Assembly: GCF_032490495.1 (NCBI RefSeq)
Contig: NZ_JAVYJB010000006.1
Span: 194,781 to 258,780 of the forward strand
DNA from: Pilosibacter fragilis
GTDB taxonomy: Bacteria; Bacillota; Clostridia; Lachnospirales; Lachnospiraceae
Reading direction: 5' to 3'
Length of the DNA: 64,000 nt
Shown here: in pieces, positions 35,120 to 43,123 of the stretch
Position numbering within the stretch: the first letter of the stretch is position 1
Layout: each line of letters starts with the position of its first letter
Notes under the pieces: generated by a model
What the model was told of the DNA's origin: nothing
Seen by the model: only the letters and a program-made list of their open reading frames with translations
Databases searched by the model: none
Made by a program: the position numbers and the translations under genes

Positions 35120-35519
35120 ATAGCCTCTGGTACAGAGTAGGCATTGACAAAAGCACTTACAAATACTGAGGTAATGCTAATTTGATTATTTAGTCATTGA
35201 AAAATCCCTTTAGGAACTAAAGGGCGCACTTCTATACATACCCTACCGGCTATGTATTCGTGCGCTCTGCGAGGCAAAGCGGCGGATTGCCAAATGGAGC
35301 AATCTGCCGTTTCTGCGTCACTGCGTTCCGTCCAAGGGGCTGCACCCCTTGCGGCGCTTTGCGCCTATCCCTGCCTGCCCCCAAAAGGGGGACACCCGCC
35401 CTGCGTCTGTCCCCCTTCCGAGGGCCTTACAACCGAACACCGACACCCTGACCGCTCACCGGGAACGCCCCGGAGGACGGTCATTTTTTCACCCATTTTT
35501 AGTAAAGGAGGGCAACACC
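35120..35519. other. Intergenic region upstream of the MobA/MobL relaxase
   Basis: No gene is supported. It holds the oriT candidate at 35221-35265 and GC-rich sequence with small stem-loops (CCAAGGGGCTGCACCCCTTG about 35331-35350). Confidence 0.5.
35221..35265. other. oriT of the nested element, RSF1010-like nic site
   Basis: Minus strand reads AAGTGCGCCCT, the nic-site core of RSF1010/R1162-type MOBQ origins. It is flanked by inverted repeats: GCGCAC (35224-35229) with GTGCGC (35260-35265), and TATACATA (35233-35240) with TATGTAT (35251-35257). It lies about 290 bp upstream of the relaxosome genes. Confidence 0.75.
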
Positions 35520-35810
35520 ATGAGCAAAGAATTAGATGAACTTCGGCAGGAGTACGCCGAGAACGAAGCCAAGCTGCGCCAGTACCAGAACCGGGTCAAA
35601 CGGCTGGAACAGCGCAGGCAGTATTATGAAAAGGGTGAGCGCCAGAAACGCGCCCACCGGCTCATTACCAGAGGGGCCGCCGTGGAGAGTGTGGCCCCGG
35701 AGGTCAGGCCCCTGTCCGAGCAGGGCTTCTATGCCCTTGCCGAGTATATCTTCTCCATGCCGGAGGTGCGGGCCGCTGTCCATGCCGCCGCCCAGCGGGA
35801 GGGCGAGTAA
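35520..35810 (+). CDS. DUF3847-type relaxosome accessory protein
   Basis: Protein of 96 residues. A coiled-coil N-terminus (KELDELRQEYAENEAKLRQY, NRVKRLEQRRQYYEK) is followed by HRLITRGAAVESVAPEV, the DUF3847 pattern. These are always found just upstream of MobA/MobL relaxases and probably help the relaxase at oriT. The TAA stop is immediately followed by the ATG of the relaxase. AAAGGAGGGCAACACC is a strong ribosome site. Confidence 0.8.
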   Translation: MSKELDELRQEYAENEAKLRQYQNRVKRLEQRRQYYEKGERQKRAHRLITRGAAVESVAPEVRPLSEQGFYALAEYIFSMPEVRAAVHAAAQREGE

Positions 35811-37283
35811 ATGGCCCTGTTCCATTTGAGCGTCACGCAGGTCAAACGGAGCGAGGGACAGTCGGCCATCGCGTCGGCAGCCTACCGCGCCGGGGAGCGG
35901 CTTTACAGTGAACGCTACGGCGAGTACAGCGACTACACCCGCAAGGGCGGCGTGATCTGCTCCGACATTCTCCTGCCCCCGCAGGCCCCGCCCGAATACC
36001 AAGACCGCCAGACCCTGTGGAACGCCGTAGAGGAAGTGGAGCGCCACAAGGACGCCCAGCTTGCGTACAGCTTTGATATTGCCTTGCAGAACGAGTTTTC
36101 TTTGGAGGAAAACATCGCCCTCGCAAGGCAGTTTTTGTTGGAGCAGTTTGTCAGCCGGGGCATGGTGGTGGACTTTGCCGTACACCAGCCCGACAAGGAG
36201 GATGGTGGCATACCCAACCCCCACTTCCATGTGCTTTGCCCCATCCGGCCTATCCGGGAGGATGGCAAGTGGGGCTTCAAGCAGCGGCGCGTCTACCGTC
36301 TGGACGAGGACGGCAACCGCATACTGGACAGCAAGGGCAAGCCCCTCTTTGACGCGGTTCCCACCACCGACTGGGGCAGCCCGGAAACGCTGGAACACTG
36401 GCGGGAGGCGTGGGCCGGAATGTGCAACGCCAAGTTTGCAGAAAAGGGCCTGACCTGCCGGATCGACCACCGCTCCTATCTGCGGCAAGGGCTTGACCTG
36501 CTCCCCACCGTCCACGAGGGGCCAGCGGTGCGCCAGATGGAGGCGCGGGGGATCGCCACCGACAAGGGCGACCTCAACCGCTGGATCAGGGCCACCAACG
36601 CCCTCTTGAACGATTTGAAGCGGAGGATCGCCGCCCTGTTTGGCTGGCTGAACGAGGTGCGGGAGGAACTTTCCAAGCCACAGGCCCCCGCCCTTGCCGA
36701 TCTGCTGGGGGCCTACTACGGGACGAGAAACGCGGGGGCGTGGAGCAATAGGGGCAAGGTGGGCAATCTCCAAAGGTTTGCCGATACCGTGAACTATCTG
36801 ACCGGGCAGAAGCTCTACACCGTGGACGATTTGGAGGCCCGCGTCACTTCCCACAATGAGCGGATCGAGGAACTAAAGGCCAGCATGAACAGCAAGCAGA
36901 CCCGCATGAAGGAGCTGCAAGCCCTGCTGGAACAGGCGGGACGCTACCGGGAGCTGAAACCCATCCACGACCAGATGAACGCCATCCACCGGCAGGGCCA
37001 GCGGGAGAAATTCAAGGCCGCCCACGAGGGGGAGCTGCGGCAGTTTTACATGGCCCGCCGCAAGCTGAAAGACCACTTCACCCCGGAGGGCAGGCTGCCC
37101 CTTACCAAGTGGAAAACGGAGTACGGCAAGCTGCAACAGGCATACCAAGAGGCATACGCCAAGTACACGCCCATCCGGGAGGACTTGATGAAGCTGTACC
37201 AAGTGAAATCCGTGGTGGACAGCGCGAGCCGCCAGCAGGAGCAGGCTCACACCCAGCGCCGGGACAGGGATATGGATCGGTAA
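35811..37283 (+). CDS. mobA: MobA/MobL family relaxase (MOBQ)
   Basis: Relaxase of 490 residues that nicks oriT and pilots the strand. It opens ALFHLSVTQVKRSEGQSAIA with AAYRAGERLYSERYGEYSDY (catalytic Tyr region); the metal-binding triad is H125 plus H138 and H140 (VDFAVHQPDKE, NPHFHVLCPI). The C-terminal half is helical and Lys/Glu-rich. With the RSF1010-like oriT upstream it makes the element mobilizable. It lacks its own transfer channel, so it would use that of a helper such as the surrounding ICE. Confidence 0.92.
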   Translation: MALFHLSVTQVKRSEGQSAIASAAYRAGERLYSERYGEYSDYTRKGGVICSDILLPPQAPPEYQDRQTLWNAVEEVERHKDAQLAYSFDIALQNEFSLEENIALARQFLLEQFVSRGMVVDFAVHQPDKEDGGIPNPHFHVLCPIRPIREDGKWGFKQRRVYRLDEDGNRILDSKGKPLFDAVPTTDWGSPETLEHWREAWAGMCNAKFAEKGLTCRIDHRSYLRQGLDLLPTVHEGPAVRQMEARGIATDKGDLNRWIRATNALLNDLKRRIAALFGWLNEVREELSKPQAPALADLLGAYYGTRNAGAWSNRGKVGNLQRFADTVNYLTGQKLYTVDDLEARVTSHNERIEELKASMNSKQTRMKELQALLEQAGRYRELKPIHDQMNAIHRQGQREKFKAAHEGELRQFYMARRKLKDHFTPEGRLPLTKWKTEYGKLQQAYQEAYAKYTPIREDLMKLYQVKSVVDSASRQQEQAHTQRRDRDMDR

Positions 37284-37345
37284 GGGACTTCCCATTTCCC
37301 GCCGCCAGTGGTAAAATGAAATCAGTTTTACGGGCCACCAGCTAT

Positions 37346-37360
37346 GGGACAAAGTGTCCC
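37346..37360. repeat. Palindrome copy 7 (nested element), 29-nt perfect dyad
   Basis: Core GGGACAAAGTGTCCC inside a 29-nt perfect palindrome (37339-37367; 13-bp arms, 3-nt centre). It is followed by AGCTGGGGGCATGATCGCCC as at copy 5. Confidence 0.9.
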
Positions 37361-37393
37361 ATAGCTGGGGGCATGATCGCCCCGCCCAACTTC

Positions 37394-37408
37394 TGGACAC
37401 TTTGTCCA
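37394..37408. repeat. Palindrome copy 8 (nested element)
   Basis: TGGACACTTTGTCCA preceded by CAACTTC and followed by GCCAGCGG; left boundary of a two-gene cassette. Confidence 0.85.
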
Positions 37409-37462
37409 GCCAGCGGATAAGAAATGGCTAACGCATGACCATAAGAGACAGGGGGATTTGTA

Positions 37463-37936
37463 ATGAGCGGAAAGAAGAACAAAAGACTTTTAGGAGTTAT
37501 TTCTATTTTCCTGTGGGCTGTTATTCTAACGATTGTATTACGCTCGTATTTGGAGAAAACAGGATATACCCTGCCTGTTTTCTGGATTGTCATTCTGGCC
37601 TGTGCCGCCGCCTTCCTCGGCTGGTGGGTTTATATGAGTGTGCGGATCAACCATCTCATAAAGAGACTTGACGCAGCAGGTTTTCAATATCAAACCACCC
37701 ATGATGAAAAAGCCTATCTGACAGAATTAGATGAATGTGCGAAAATGCCCGGAGCAGAAAAAATCACGCTTTCCAAAATGCCAGCAAAAGATTATTTAAC
37801 CATTCTGAAAATCAGGACGCTGCGGGAGGCCGGACGGACAGCTGAAGCAAGCACTCTGCTGGAAACGGCCCGGCCAGAAATCACAAATGACAGGGCGAGA
37901 CAGCTATTAAAAGCGGAAGAAGAACAACTACCATAA
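37463..37936 (+). CDS. Unknown membrane protein, palindrome-flanked cassette
   Basis: Protein of 157 residues with two membrane helices (LLGVISIFLWAVILTIVL, FWIVILACAAAFLGWWVY) and a cytosolic helical tail with TPR-like periodicity (LTILKIRTLREAGRTAEAST). I recognise no named family. GGGGGATTTGTA precedes the ATG. AT-richer than the mobility genes; with the next gene it forms a cassette between palindrome copies 8 and 9. Confidence 0.7.
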   Translation: MSGKKNKRLLGVISIFLWAVILTIVLRSYLEKTGYTLPVFWIVILACAAAFLGWWVYMSVRINHLIKRLDAAGFQYQTTHDEKAYLTELDECAKMPGAEKITLSKMPAKDYLTILKIRTLREAGRTAEASTLLETARPEITNDRARQLLKAEEEQLP

Positions 37937-37967
37937 GCCAAGCACAGTCTTTCAGGAGGGATAGGTG

Positions 37968-38684
37968 ATGACAAAAAGAGGAAAAAGACGGCTCGTGATA
38001 TTTTTGTGCGCGGCGGTTATTCTTGTGGCGGCGGGGATCGTCTGGGTCAAGCTGCACCCGCCCCGTCCACTCCATGAGCAGATCGCAGATTATATGTACC
38101 ATTCCCGCACAGACCCAAAGCTGGAATACCTCGTTGAGAAATATGGTGATGAATTTGTGGCAACAGAGTACGGAAGTATTCAATCTACACGATTTTCAGA
38201 TTTTTATGTAAATGTAGAATGGTATGAAGAAGAAAAAACCTACAAAGACGATTACATCGTTTATTTGAGAAAGCAAGAATTAGAAAGTATCTTAATCCCC
38301 ATAGCAGAACCTATCTTTGGTAAGTGCAAATTATTTGTTATTAGCTATGGCGATTGTCCATCGAATTATGGGAAAGATACATCCGCGCTGGAACTACTGG
38401 GCGCATCAGAAGAATACCCGCTTGTTCAAGTTTGTGTTTATACAACAAAAGACGCCAATCAAAGGGACGAGGATATGCAGAAATGGACAGAGGCGCTTCA
38501 AGAGCGCAGGTATTTTGTCTGTGCAAATATCGATTATCTTTCCAGCGAAACTTACGACAAAGTAGAGCAAAAGAGTTATCAGTACATAAATGGAGACGAT
38601 GACTACATATGTCGTGGCAGCGCATTCATTTCTCCCGATAATTTTAAATGGCGTTTTGGCGGATGGGAGGAAAAAAATGACTGA
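37968..38684 (+). CDS. Unknown membrane-anchored protein, palindrome-flanked cassette
   Basis: Protein of 238 residues: basic start MTKRGKRR, one signal-anchor helix (LVIFLCAAVILVAAGIVWV), then an outside domain with YLVEKYGDEFVATEYGSIQS and FVISYGDCPSNYGKD and two or three cysteines. No family recognised. GGAGGGATAGGTG precedes the ATG. Co-transcribed with the preceding gene (31-bp gap). The small pair may be an envelope or defence function; no evidence beyond topology. Confidence 0.68.
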   Translation: MTKRGKRRLVIFLCAAVILVAAGIVWVKLHPPRPLHEQIADYMYHSRTDPKLEYLVEKYGDEFVATEYGSIQSTRFSDFYVNVEWYEEEKTYKDDYIVYLRKQELESILIPIAEPIFGKCKLFVISYGDCPSNYGKDTSALELLGASEEYPLVQVCVYTTKDANQRDEDMQKWTEALQERRYFVCANIDYLSSETYDKVEQKSYQYINGDDDYICRGSAFISPDNFKWRFGGWEEKND

Positions 38685-38704
38685 TGGTACACCGTTCCAA
38701 CTTC

Positions 38705-38719
38705 TGGACACTTTGGTCA
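38705..38719. repeat. Palindrome copy 9 (degenerate, nested element)
   Basis: TGGACACTTTGGTCA with the same left flank (CAACTTC) as copy 8; right boundary of the two-gene cassette. Confidence 0.65.
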
Positions 38720-38854
38720 GCCAAAAACGGAAAACCAAACACCACCCACTAAGGCGCGGCTTGCTGGCCGCACCTTTCCTATGTGAAAATTGAATATGGA
38801 ACCCAACAACCGGCGCTTGCCATTTTCCTTGTGAGAATGACAGGCGCTTTTCTT

Positions 38855-39508
38855 ATGTTCAGGAGGATTTCATCGAATGTATTTGAAGCTGTCAAGCAGT
38901 CTGTCACCACCCGGCAGGCCGCCGAGCGTTATGGTGTCCGGGTGGGCCGGAACGGGATGTGCCGCTGCCCCTTCCTTGACGATAAGACCCCCAGCATGAA
39001 GGCTGACCGGCGCTTTCACTGTTTCGGCTGCGGCGCGGACGGGGATGCGATCGACTTTGTTTCCCGTCTGGAAGCTGTCAGCCCCAAGGAAGCCGCCCTC
39101 ATGCTGGCACAGGCGTTTTCCGTCCCTTATGAGGACAAGGAGCTGCCCAGCCACAGGAAACCACCGCAGGAAACCCCGGAACAAAGTTTTAAGCGTATGG
39201 AGCGGCATTGTTTCCGGGTACTGTGCGACTACCGAAACCTGCTTCGCCGCTGGAAGGAGGACTGTGCCCCCAAGACCCCAGAGGACGATTGGAACCCTTT
39301 GTTTGTGGAAGCCCTGCAAAAGCAGGACTATGTGGACTATCTGCTGGACACGCTGCTCTCCCCGGACATGGAGGAACGGGCGGCGCTGATCGCCAGCTAT
39401 GGAAAGGAAGTGAGAAGCATTGAGCGAAGAATGGCAGAACTTGAAGCCGGAGCTGCGGCAGGCCGTGACGGACGCCATACAAGAAGCGCCGCCGCCCCGG
39501 AGCGTTGA
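38855..39508 (+). CDS. CHC2 zinc-finger primase-like protein
   Basis: Protein of about 217 residues with a DnaG-type CHC2 zinc finger (GMCRCPFLDDKTPSMKADRR, FHCFGCGADGDAIDFVSRL) and a helical tail. It supplies primase recognition, paired with the VapE-type ATPase next door. Start uncertain: the frame is open from 38783, the ATG at 38855 lacks a ribosome site, and an AGGAGG at 38861-38866 points to about 38873, where the frame has TCG rather than a start codon. The C-terminal 89 bases overlap the next gene. Confidence 0.78.
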   Translation: MFRRISSNVFEAVKQSVTTRQAAERYGVRVGRNGMCRCPFLDDKTPSMKADRRFHCFGCGADGDAIDFVSRLEAVSPKEAALMLAQAFSVPYEDKELPSHRKPPQETPEQSFKRMERHCFRVLCDYRNLLRRWKEDCAPKTPEDDWNPLFVEALQKQDYVDYLLDTLLSPDMEERAALIASYGKEVRSIERRMAELEAGAAAGRDGRHTRSAAAPER

Positions 39509-40820
39509 GGAAGTCAAAGCCATGCTGGAAAGCACCGAGAAAGGCGGTGTGCGGAACAGTATTCAAAACTGCCTGACCGTCTTTCAGCATGACCCCGTTT
39601 TATCCGGGGCGCTGGCAAAGAACCTGCTGACCGAGCGTATAGACCTGCTGCGGCCCATCGGCAGGAAGCACCGGCCCGGCAGCCGCGCCCTGACCGACAC
39701 GGACATGAAGTATATCCGGCTGTATCTGGAAAAGACCTACGGCCTGACCAGCGAGAAAAAGATCGCGGACGCCGCCGACCTTGCGGCAGACGCCAACCGC
39801 TACCACCCCATCCGGGACTACCTGAACGGCCTGACCTGGGACAGAACCGAGCGAATCCGCTTTTGCCTGCGCCACTTTTTAGGAGCCGACAGCGACCAGT
39901 ACACCTATGAAGCCCTGCGGCTGTTCCTGCTGGGAGCCATCCACCGGGCATTCTGCCCCGGCTGTAAATTTGAAGTCATGCTCTGTCTGGTGGGCGGTCA
40001 GGGAGCCGGGAAATCCACCTTTTTCCGGCTGCTGGCCGTGAAGGACGAGTGGTTTTCCGATGACCTTCGCAAGCTGGACGATGACAATGTGTACCGCAAG
40101 CTGCAAGGCCACTGGATTATTGAGATGTCGGAGATGATCGCCACCGCCAACGCCAAGAGCATTGAGGAAATCAAGTCTTTTTTGAGCCGACAGAAGGAGG
40201 TCTATAAAATCCCATACGAAACCCACCCGGAGGACAGGCTGCGGCAATGCGTGTTCGGAGGAACTTCCAACGCCCTGGACTTCCTGCCCCTTGACCGCTC
40301 CGGCAACCGCCGCTTTATCCCGGTCATGGTGTACCCGGAGCAAGCCGAGGTTCACATTTTGGAGGACGAAGCTGCTTCCAGAGCCTACATCGAACAGGTG
40401 TGGGCCGAGGCCATGACCATCTACCGCAGCGGGGATTTTAAACTGTCTTTCAGCCCTGAAATGGTGCGCTATCTCAAAGAACACCAGCGGGACTTTATGC
40501 CGGAGGACACCAAGGCCGGGATGATCCAAGCCTACCTTGACCGCTACACCGGCAGCGCGGTGTGTTCCAAGCAGCTTTACAAGGAGGCGTTGAACCACCC
40601 CTATGACGAGCCGAAACAATGGGAAATCCGGGAGGTCAACGACATTATGAACCATTGTGTCACGGGCTGGCGCTACTTCTCCAATCCCCGGATATTTGAG
40701 GGCTACGGCAGGCAGAAGGGCTGGGAACGCGAAGCCCCGGCAACGGGCTTTGACAACGGGGCCGAAAAAACCCCGGAGGGCTTTATGGAAGTCACAGAGC
40801 AGATGGAGCTGCCATTTTGA
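39420..40820 (+). CDS. Virulence-associated E (VapE) family ATPase
   Basis: Protein of 466 residues, P-loop NTPase of the VapE/phage-primase-helicase group: Walker A GGQGAGKST (about residue 190), WFSDDLRKLDDDNVYRKLQG, the acidic EMSEMIATANAKSIEEIKSF and arginine-finger region FGGTSNALDFLPLDRSGNRR. Such proteins act with a primase to replicate integrative elements after excision. Translation starts at TTG (39420) inside the primase gene, with GGAAG upstream. Confidence 0.85.
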   Translation: MSEEWQNLKPELRQAVTDAIQEAPPPRSVEEVKAMLESTEKGGVRNSIQNCLTVFQHDPVLSGALAKNLLTERIDLLRPIGRKHRPGSRALTDTDMKYIRLYLEKTYGLTSEKKIADAADLAADANRYHPIRDYLNGLTWDRTERIRFCLRHFLGADSDQYTYEALRLFLLGAIHRAFCPGCKFEVMLCLVGGQGAGKSTFFRLLAVKDEWFSDDLRKLDDDNVYRKLQGHWIIEMSEMIATANAKSIEEIKSFLSRQKEVYKIPYETHPEDRLRQCVFGGTSNALDFLPLDRSGNRRFIPVMVYPEQAEVHILEDEAASRAYIEQVWAEAMTIYRSGDFKLSFSPEMVRYLKEHQRDFMPEDTKAGMIQAYLDRYTGSAVCSKQLYKEALNHPYDEPKQWEIREVNDIMNHCVTGWRYFSNPRIFEGYGRQKGWEREAPATGFDNGAEKTPEGFMEVTEQMELPF

Positions 40821-41073
40821 AAAATCCGGGGAAAAACCAGCCGATTGCCGACCCGGTTGCTATCCCGTTGCCGGGCCAGTTGCCGGGAAATAGCCTGTCA
40901 CTACGGGCTTTTCTCCCCTCTGACAACCAAAACAACCAAAAAATAAAAGAAAAAGTAAATAGTAACCCAACCGCCAGACAGAGATAGTTTGCAAGGTTTT
41001 TTGAAGCCCGTTGCCGGACTTCGTTGCCAGCCCTCTCCTTGTCTGGCTATTCTATTATGGAGGATAACTGCCT
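40821..41073. other. Spacer between vapE-type gene and tnpW
   Basis: No clear gene. GTTGCCGG-type units occur four times (about 40856-41030). A TTG-started frame of 56 codons (from 40817) has no ribosome site and is not called. Confidence 0.45.
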
Positions 41074-41271
41074 ATGGCAAAAACCAAAACAGAAATTCAT
41101 GTGACCACAGTATTTGACGGTGAACTGGACGCTGCCGATGTATTTGTAAGCCTGATCGCACAGAAATACGGGCAGGACACCGGGAAAAGAAATCTTGCGA
41201 AAAAGCAAGAAACCGAGTATAATAAAGATAAGGTTCAGAAGAACCGTGTTCCGTCTGGATTGTGCGGGTAA
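41074..41271 (+). CDS. tnpW: TnpW-type transposon-encoded protein
   Basis: Protein of 65 residues: EIHVTTVFDGELDAADVFVS is the TnpW pattern and the tail VQKNRVPSGLCG is typical of the family. tnpW accompanies tnpX in Tn4451 relatives; its function is unclear. TGGAGGATAACTG precedes the ATG and tnpX starts 6 bp after its stop. Confidence 0.85.
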   Translation: MAKTKTEIHVTTVFDGELDAADVFVSLIAQKYGQDTGKRNLAKKQETEYNKDKVQKNRVPSGLCG

Positions 41272-41277
41272 ACGGTT

Positions 41278-42942
41278 ATGATGAACGGATATGAATATAC
41301 AGGCATAAATGCAATTCTGGCGGGCAGCTTCCGGGCGGCCATCTATTGCAGGCTTTCCAAGGACGATGATCTGGACGGGGAGAGCGCCAGCATTGCCAAC
41401 CAGCGGGATATGCTGGAACACTACTGCGAAAAGCAGGGATGGGAGGTTGTGGAAGTTTATCAGGACGATGGCTACACGGGGCTGAACATGGAGCGCCCCG
41501 ACCTGAAACGGATGATAAAGGCCATCGAGCGCAGGCAGGTTAACCTTGTCATTACCAAAGACCTCTCCCGGCTGGGCCGGAACTACTTGCAGACAGGCTA
41601 TCTCATTGAGGACTTCTTCCCCCGGAACGGTGTGCGCTACATCGCCATGAATGACGGGATCGACACCTTGCGGGAGAACAACGACATTGCGCCGTTCAAA
41701 AATATCCTGAATGAGATGTACAGCAAGGATATTTCCAAGAAGGTACATTCTTCCTACCTGCTGAAAGCACAGAAGGGCGAATTTACCGGCTGTGTGGCCC
41801 CCTTCGGCTATCGGAAAGACCCGGAGGACAAAAACCACCTGCTGGTGGACGAGGAAACGGCCCCCATTGTCCGGCAAATCTTCCTTTGGGCGCTGGAAGG
41901 ACACGGCCCCAACTTCATCCGGCGCAGGCTGGAAGAACAGAAGGTGCCTTGCCCTACATGGTGGAACCGGGAACGGGGCTTCCGCAATGTCCGCACCAAA
42001 TGGGAAAAGAAAGACCCGGAAAACGGGCGGTATATGTGGGACTTCTCTGTGATAAAAGACATCCTGATGAATCCCGTTTATACTGGGGCGATAGCTTCCC
42101 AAAAGAAGGACTACCGCTTCAAAATTGGAACCATTGGCGAGAAGAAGCCGCAGGACTGGATTGTGGTGGAGGAACGGCACGAACCGTTGATTGACAGCAA
42201 AAGTTTTGCCATCGTGCAGGACAAGCTGAAATCCCGCCAGCGCCCTCGGCAGGACGGGGAAACCAGCCTGTTTGCCGGGCTTATCAAGTGCGGCGAGTGC
42301 GGCAAGTCGTTGACCATCCGCACCACCCACGCCAAGCACCCGCAGCAGATTTACGCCTGTAAGACCTATGGGGCGTTTGGCAAGAACCATTGCACCCAGC
42401 ACCGGGTAGAGTATGACACCCTTTACCGCCTTGTCCTGAACAAAATCCGGGAGTGCGCCAGCGCCGCCCTGATGGACGGGGAGGCCATCGCCGGAAAGCT
42501 GACCGACACCTGCGAAGCCGAGCAGAAGGGCCAGCGGGAGGCGTGGGAGCGTTCCCTTGCTAAAGACGAGGAACGGATGGAGGTTTTGGAAAAGATGGTG
42601 CTGCGGCTTTATGAGGACATGATGGCCGGACGGATCAGCGATACCAACTTCAAACTCATGCTGGGCAGGACACAGACGGAGCAGGCCGAACTGAAAGCGC
42701 GGGTAGAGGAAGCCCGGAAAAGGCTGTCCGATGAAGCGAAGATTGAAAGCGACGCCCGCCAGTGGATAGACGCCATTCAGGAATACGCCGACATTACCGA
42801 ACTGGACGCAGCCACCCTAAACCGCCTGATTAAAGAAATCGTTGTCCACGAACACATCGACAGCGATAAGACACGACACATTTCCATCGAAATCCATTTC
42901 AATCTCAAACCCATCCCGGAGGTGGAACAGGTCAAAGGCTGA
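41278..42942 (+). CDS. tnpX: Large serine recombinase (TnpX-like)
   Basis: Site-specific recombinase of 554 residues. The resolvase domain has catalytic Ser27 in YCRLSKDDD and the SRLGRNYLQTGYLIE helix; a recombinase domain (about 180-290), a zinc ribbon (CGECGKSLTIRTTHAKHPQQ, then C), a coiled coil (about 400-480) and a DUF4368-type tail follow. It catalyses excision and insertion of the nested element and is the last gene before the maff2 junction, as in Tn4451. Confidence 0.94.
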   Translation: MMNGYEYTGINAILAGSFRAAIYCRLSKDDDLDGESASIANQRDMLEHYCEKQGWEVVEVYQDDGYTGLNMERPDLKRMIKAIERRQVNLVITKDLSRLGRNYLQTGYLIEDFFPRNGVRYIAMNDGIDTLRENNDIAPFKNILNEMYSKDISKKVHSSYLLKAQKGEFTGCVAPFGYRKDPEDKNHLLVDEETAPIVRQIFLWALEGHGPNFIRRRLEEQKVPCPTWWNRERGFRNVRTKWEKKDPENGRYMWDFSVIKDILMNPVYTGAIASQKKDYRFKIGTIGEKKPQDWIVVEERHEPLIDSKSFAIVQDKLKSRQRPRQDGETSLFAGLIKCGECGKSLTIRTTHAKHPQQIYACKTYGAFGKNHCTQHRVEYDTLYRLVLNKIRECASAALMDGEAIAGKLTDTCEAEQKGQREAWERSLAKDEERMEVLEKMVLRLYEDMMAGRISDTNFKLMLGRTQTEQAELKARVEEARKRLSDEAKIESDARQWIDAIQEYADITELDAATLNRLIKEIVVHEHIDSDKTRHISIEIHFNLKPIPEVEQVKG

Positions 42943-43046
42943 CCTGTTCCCGCCGGGGCGGTTTTAAGACAATTCCATATAGTTTCTGACACGCCGCCGC
43001 CCGCCATCGAGCAAGGTTTTACTCCTATTTGGGGATAAAACAGCTC

Positions 43047-43112
43047 ATGGCGGGCGGCGGCATCATCGTCATTGGCACCACACTGATCCCTCTGCTGTCT
43101 GGCCTGTTTTAA
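43047..43112 (+). pseudogene. maff2 gene, 3' part
   Basis: Encodes MAGGGIIVIGTTLIPLLSGL, F, stop: the conserved C-terminal membrane helix of Maff2 proteins. It continues the frame interrupted at 29879-29884. Confidence 0.9.
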
Positions 43113-43123
43113 GGTAGGCGCTT

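Larger units (their letters stand above)
29879..43046 (+). mobile_element. Nested Tn4451-like integrative mobilizable element inserted in maff2
   Basis: The two halves of maff2 flank this segment and share ATGGCG at the junctions (29879-29884 and 43047-43052; wider similarity CAG-T-T/C-ATGGCG). The right end carries tnpW and a large serine recombinase, the usual position in Tn4451 relatives. Inside are a MobA/MobL relaxase with RSF1010-like oriT, a CHC2 primase, a VapE-type ATPase, two regulators and cargo. Length is about 13.17 kb. The exact crossover bases are inferred. Confidence 0.9.

Noticed and set aside
40817..40987. TTG-started frame of 56 codons after the VapE-type gene
   Set aside because: No ribosome site, repetitive Pro/Gly/Leu composition from GTTGCCGG repeats.
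41278..42942. Serine recombinase as integrase of the large ICE
   Set aside because: It lies inside the segment that splits maff2, next to tnpW, so it belongs to the nested element.
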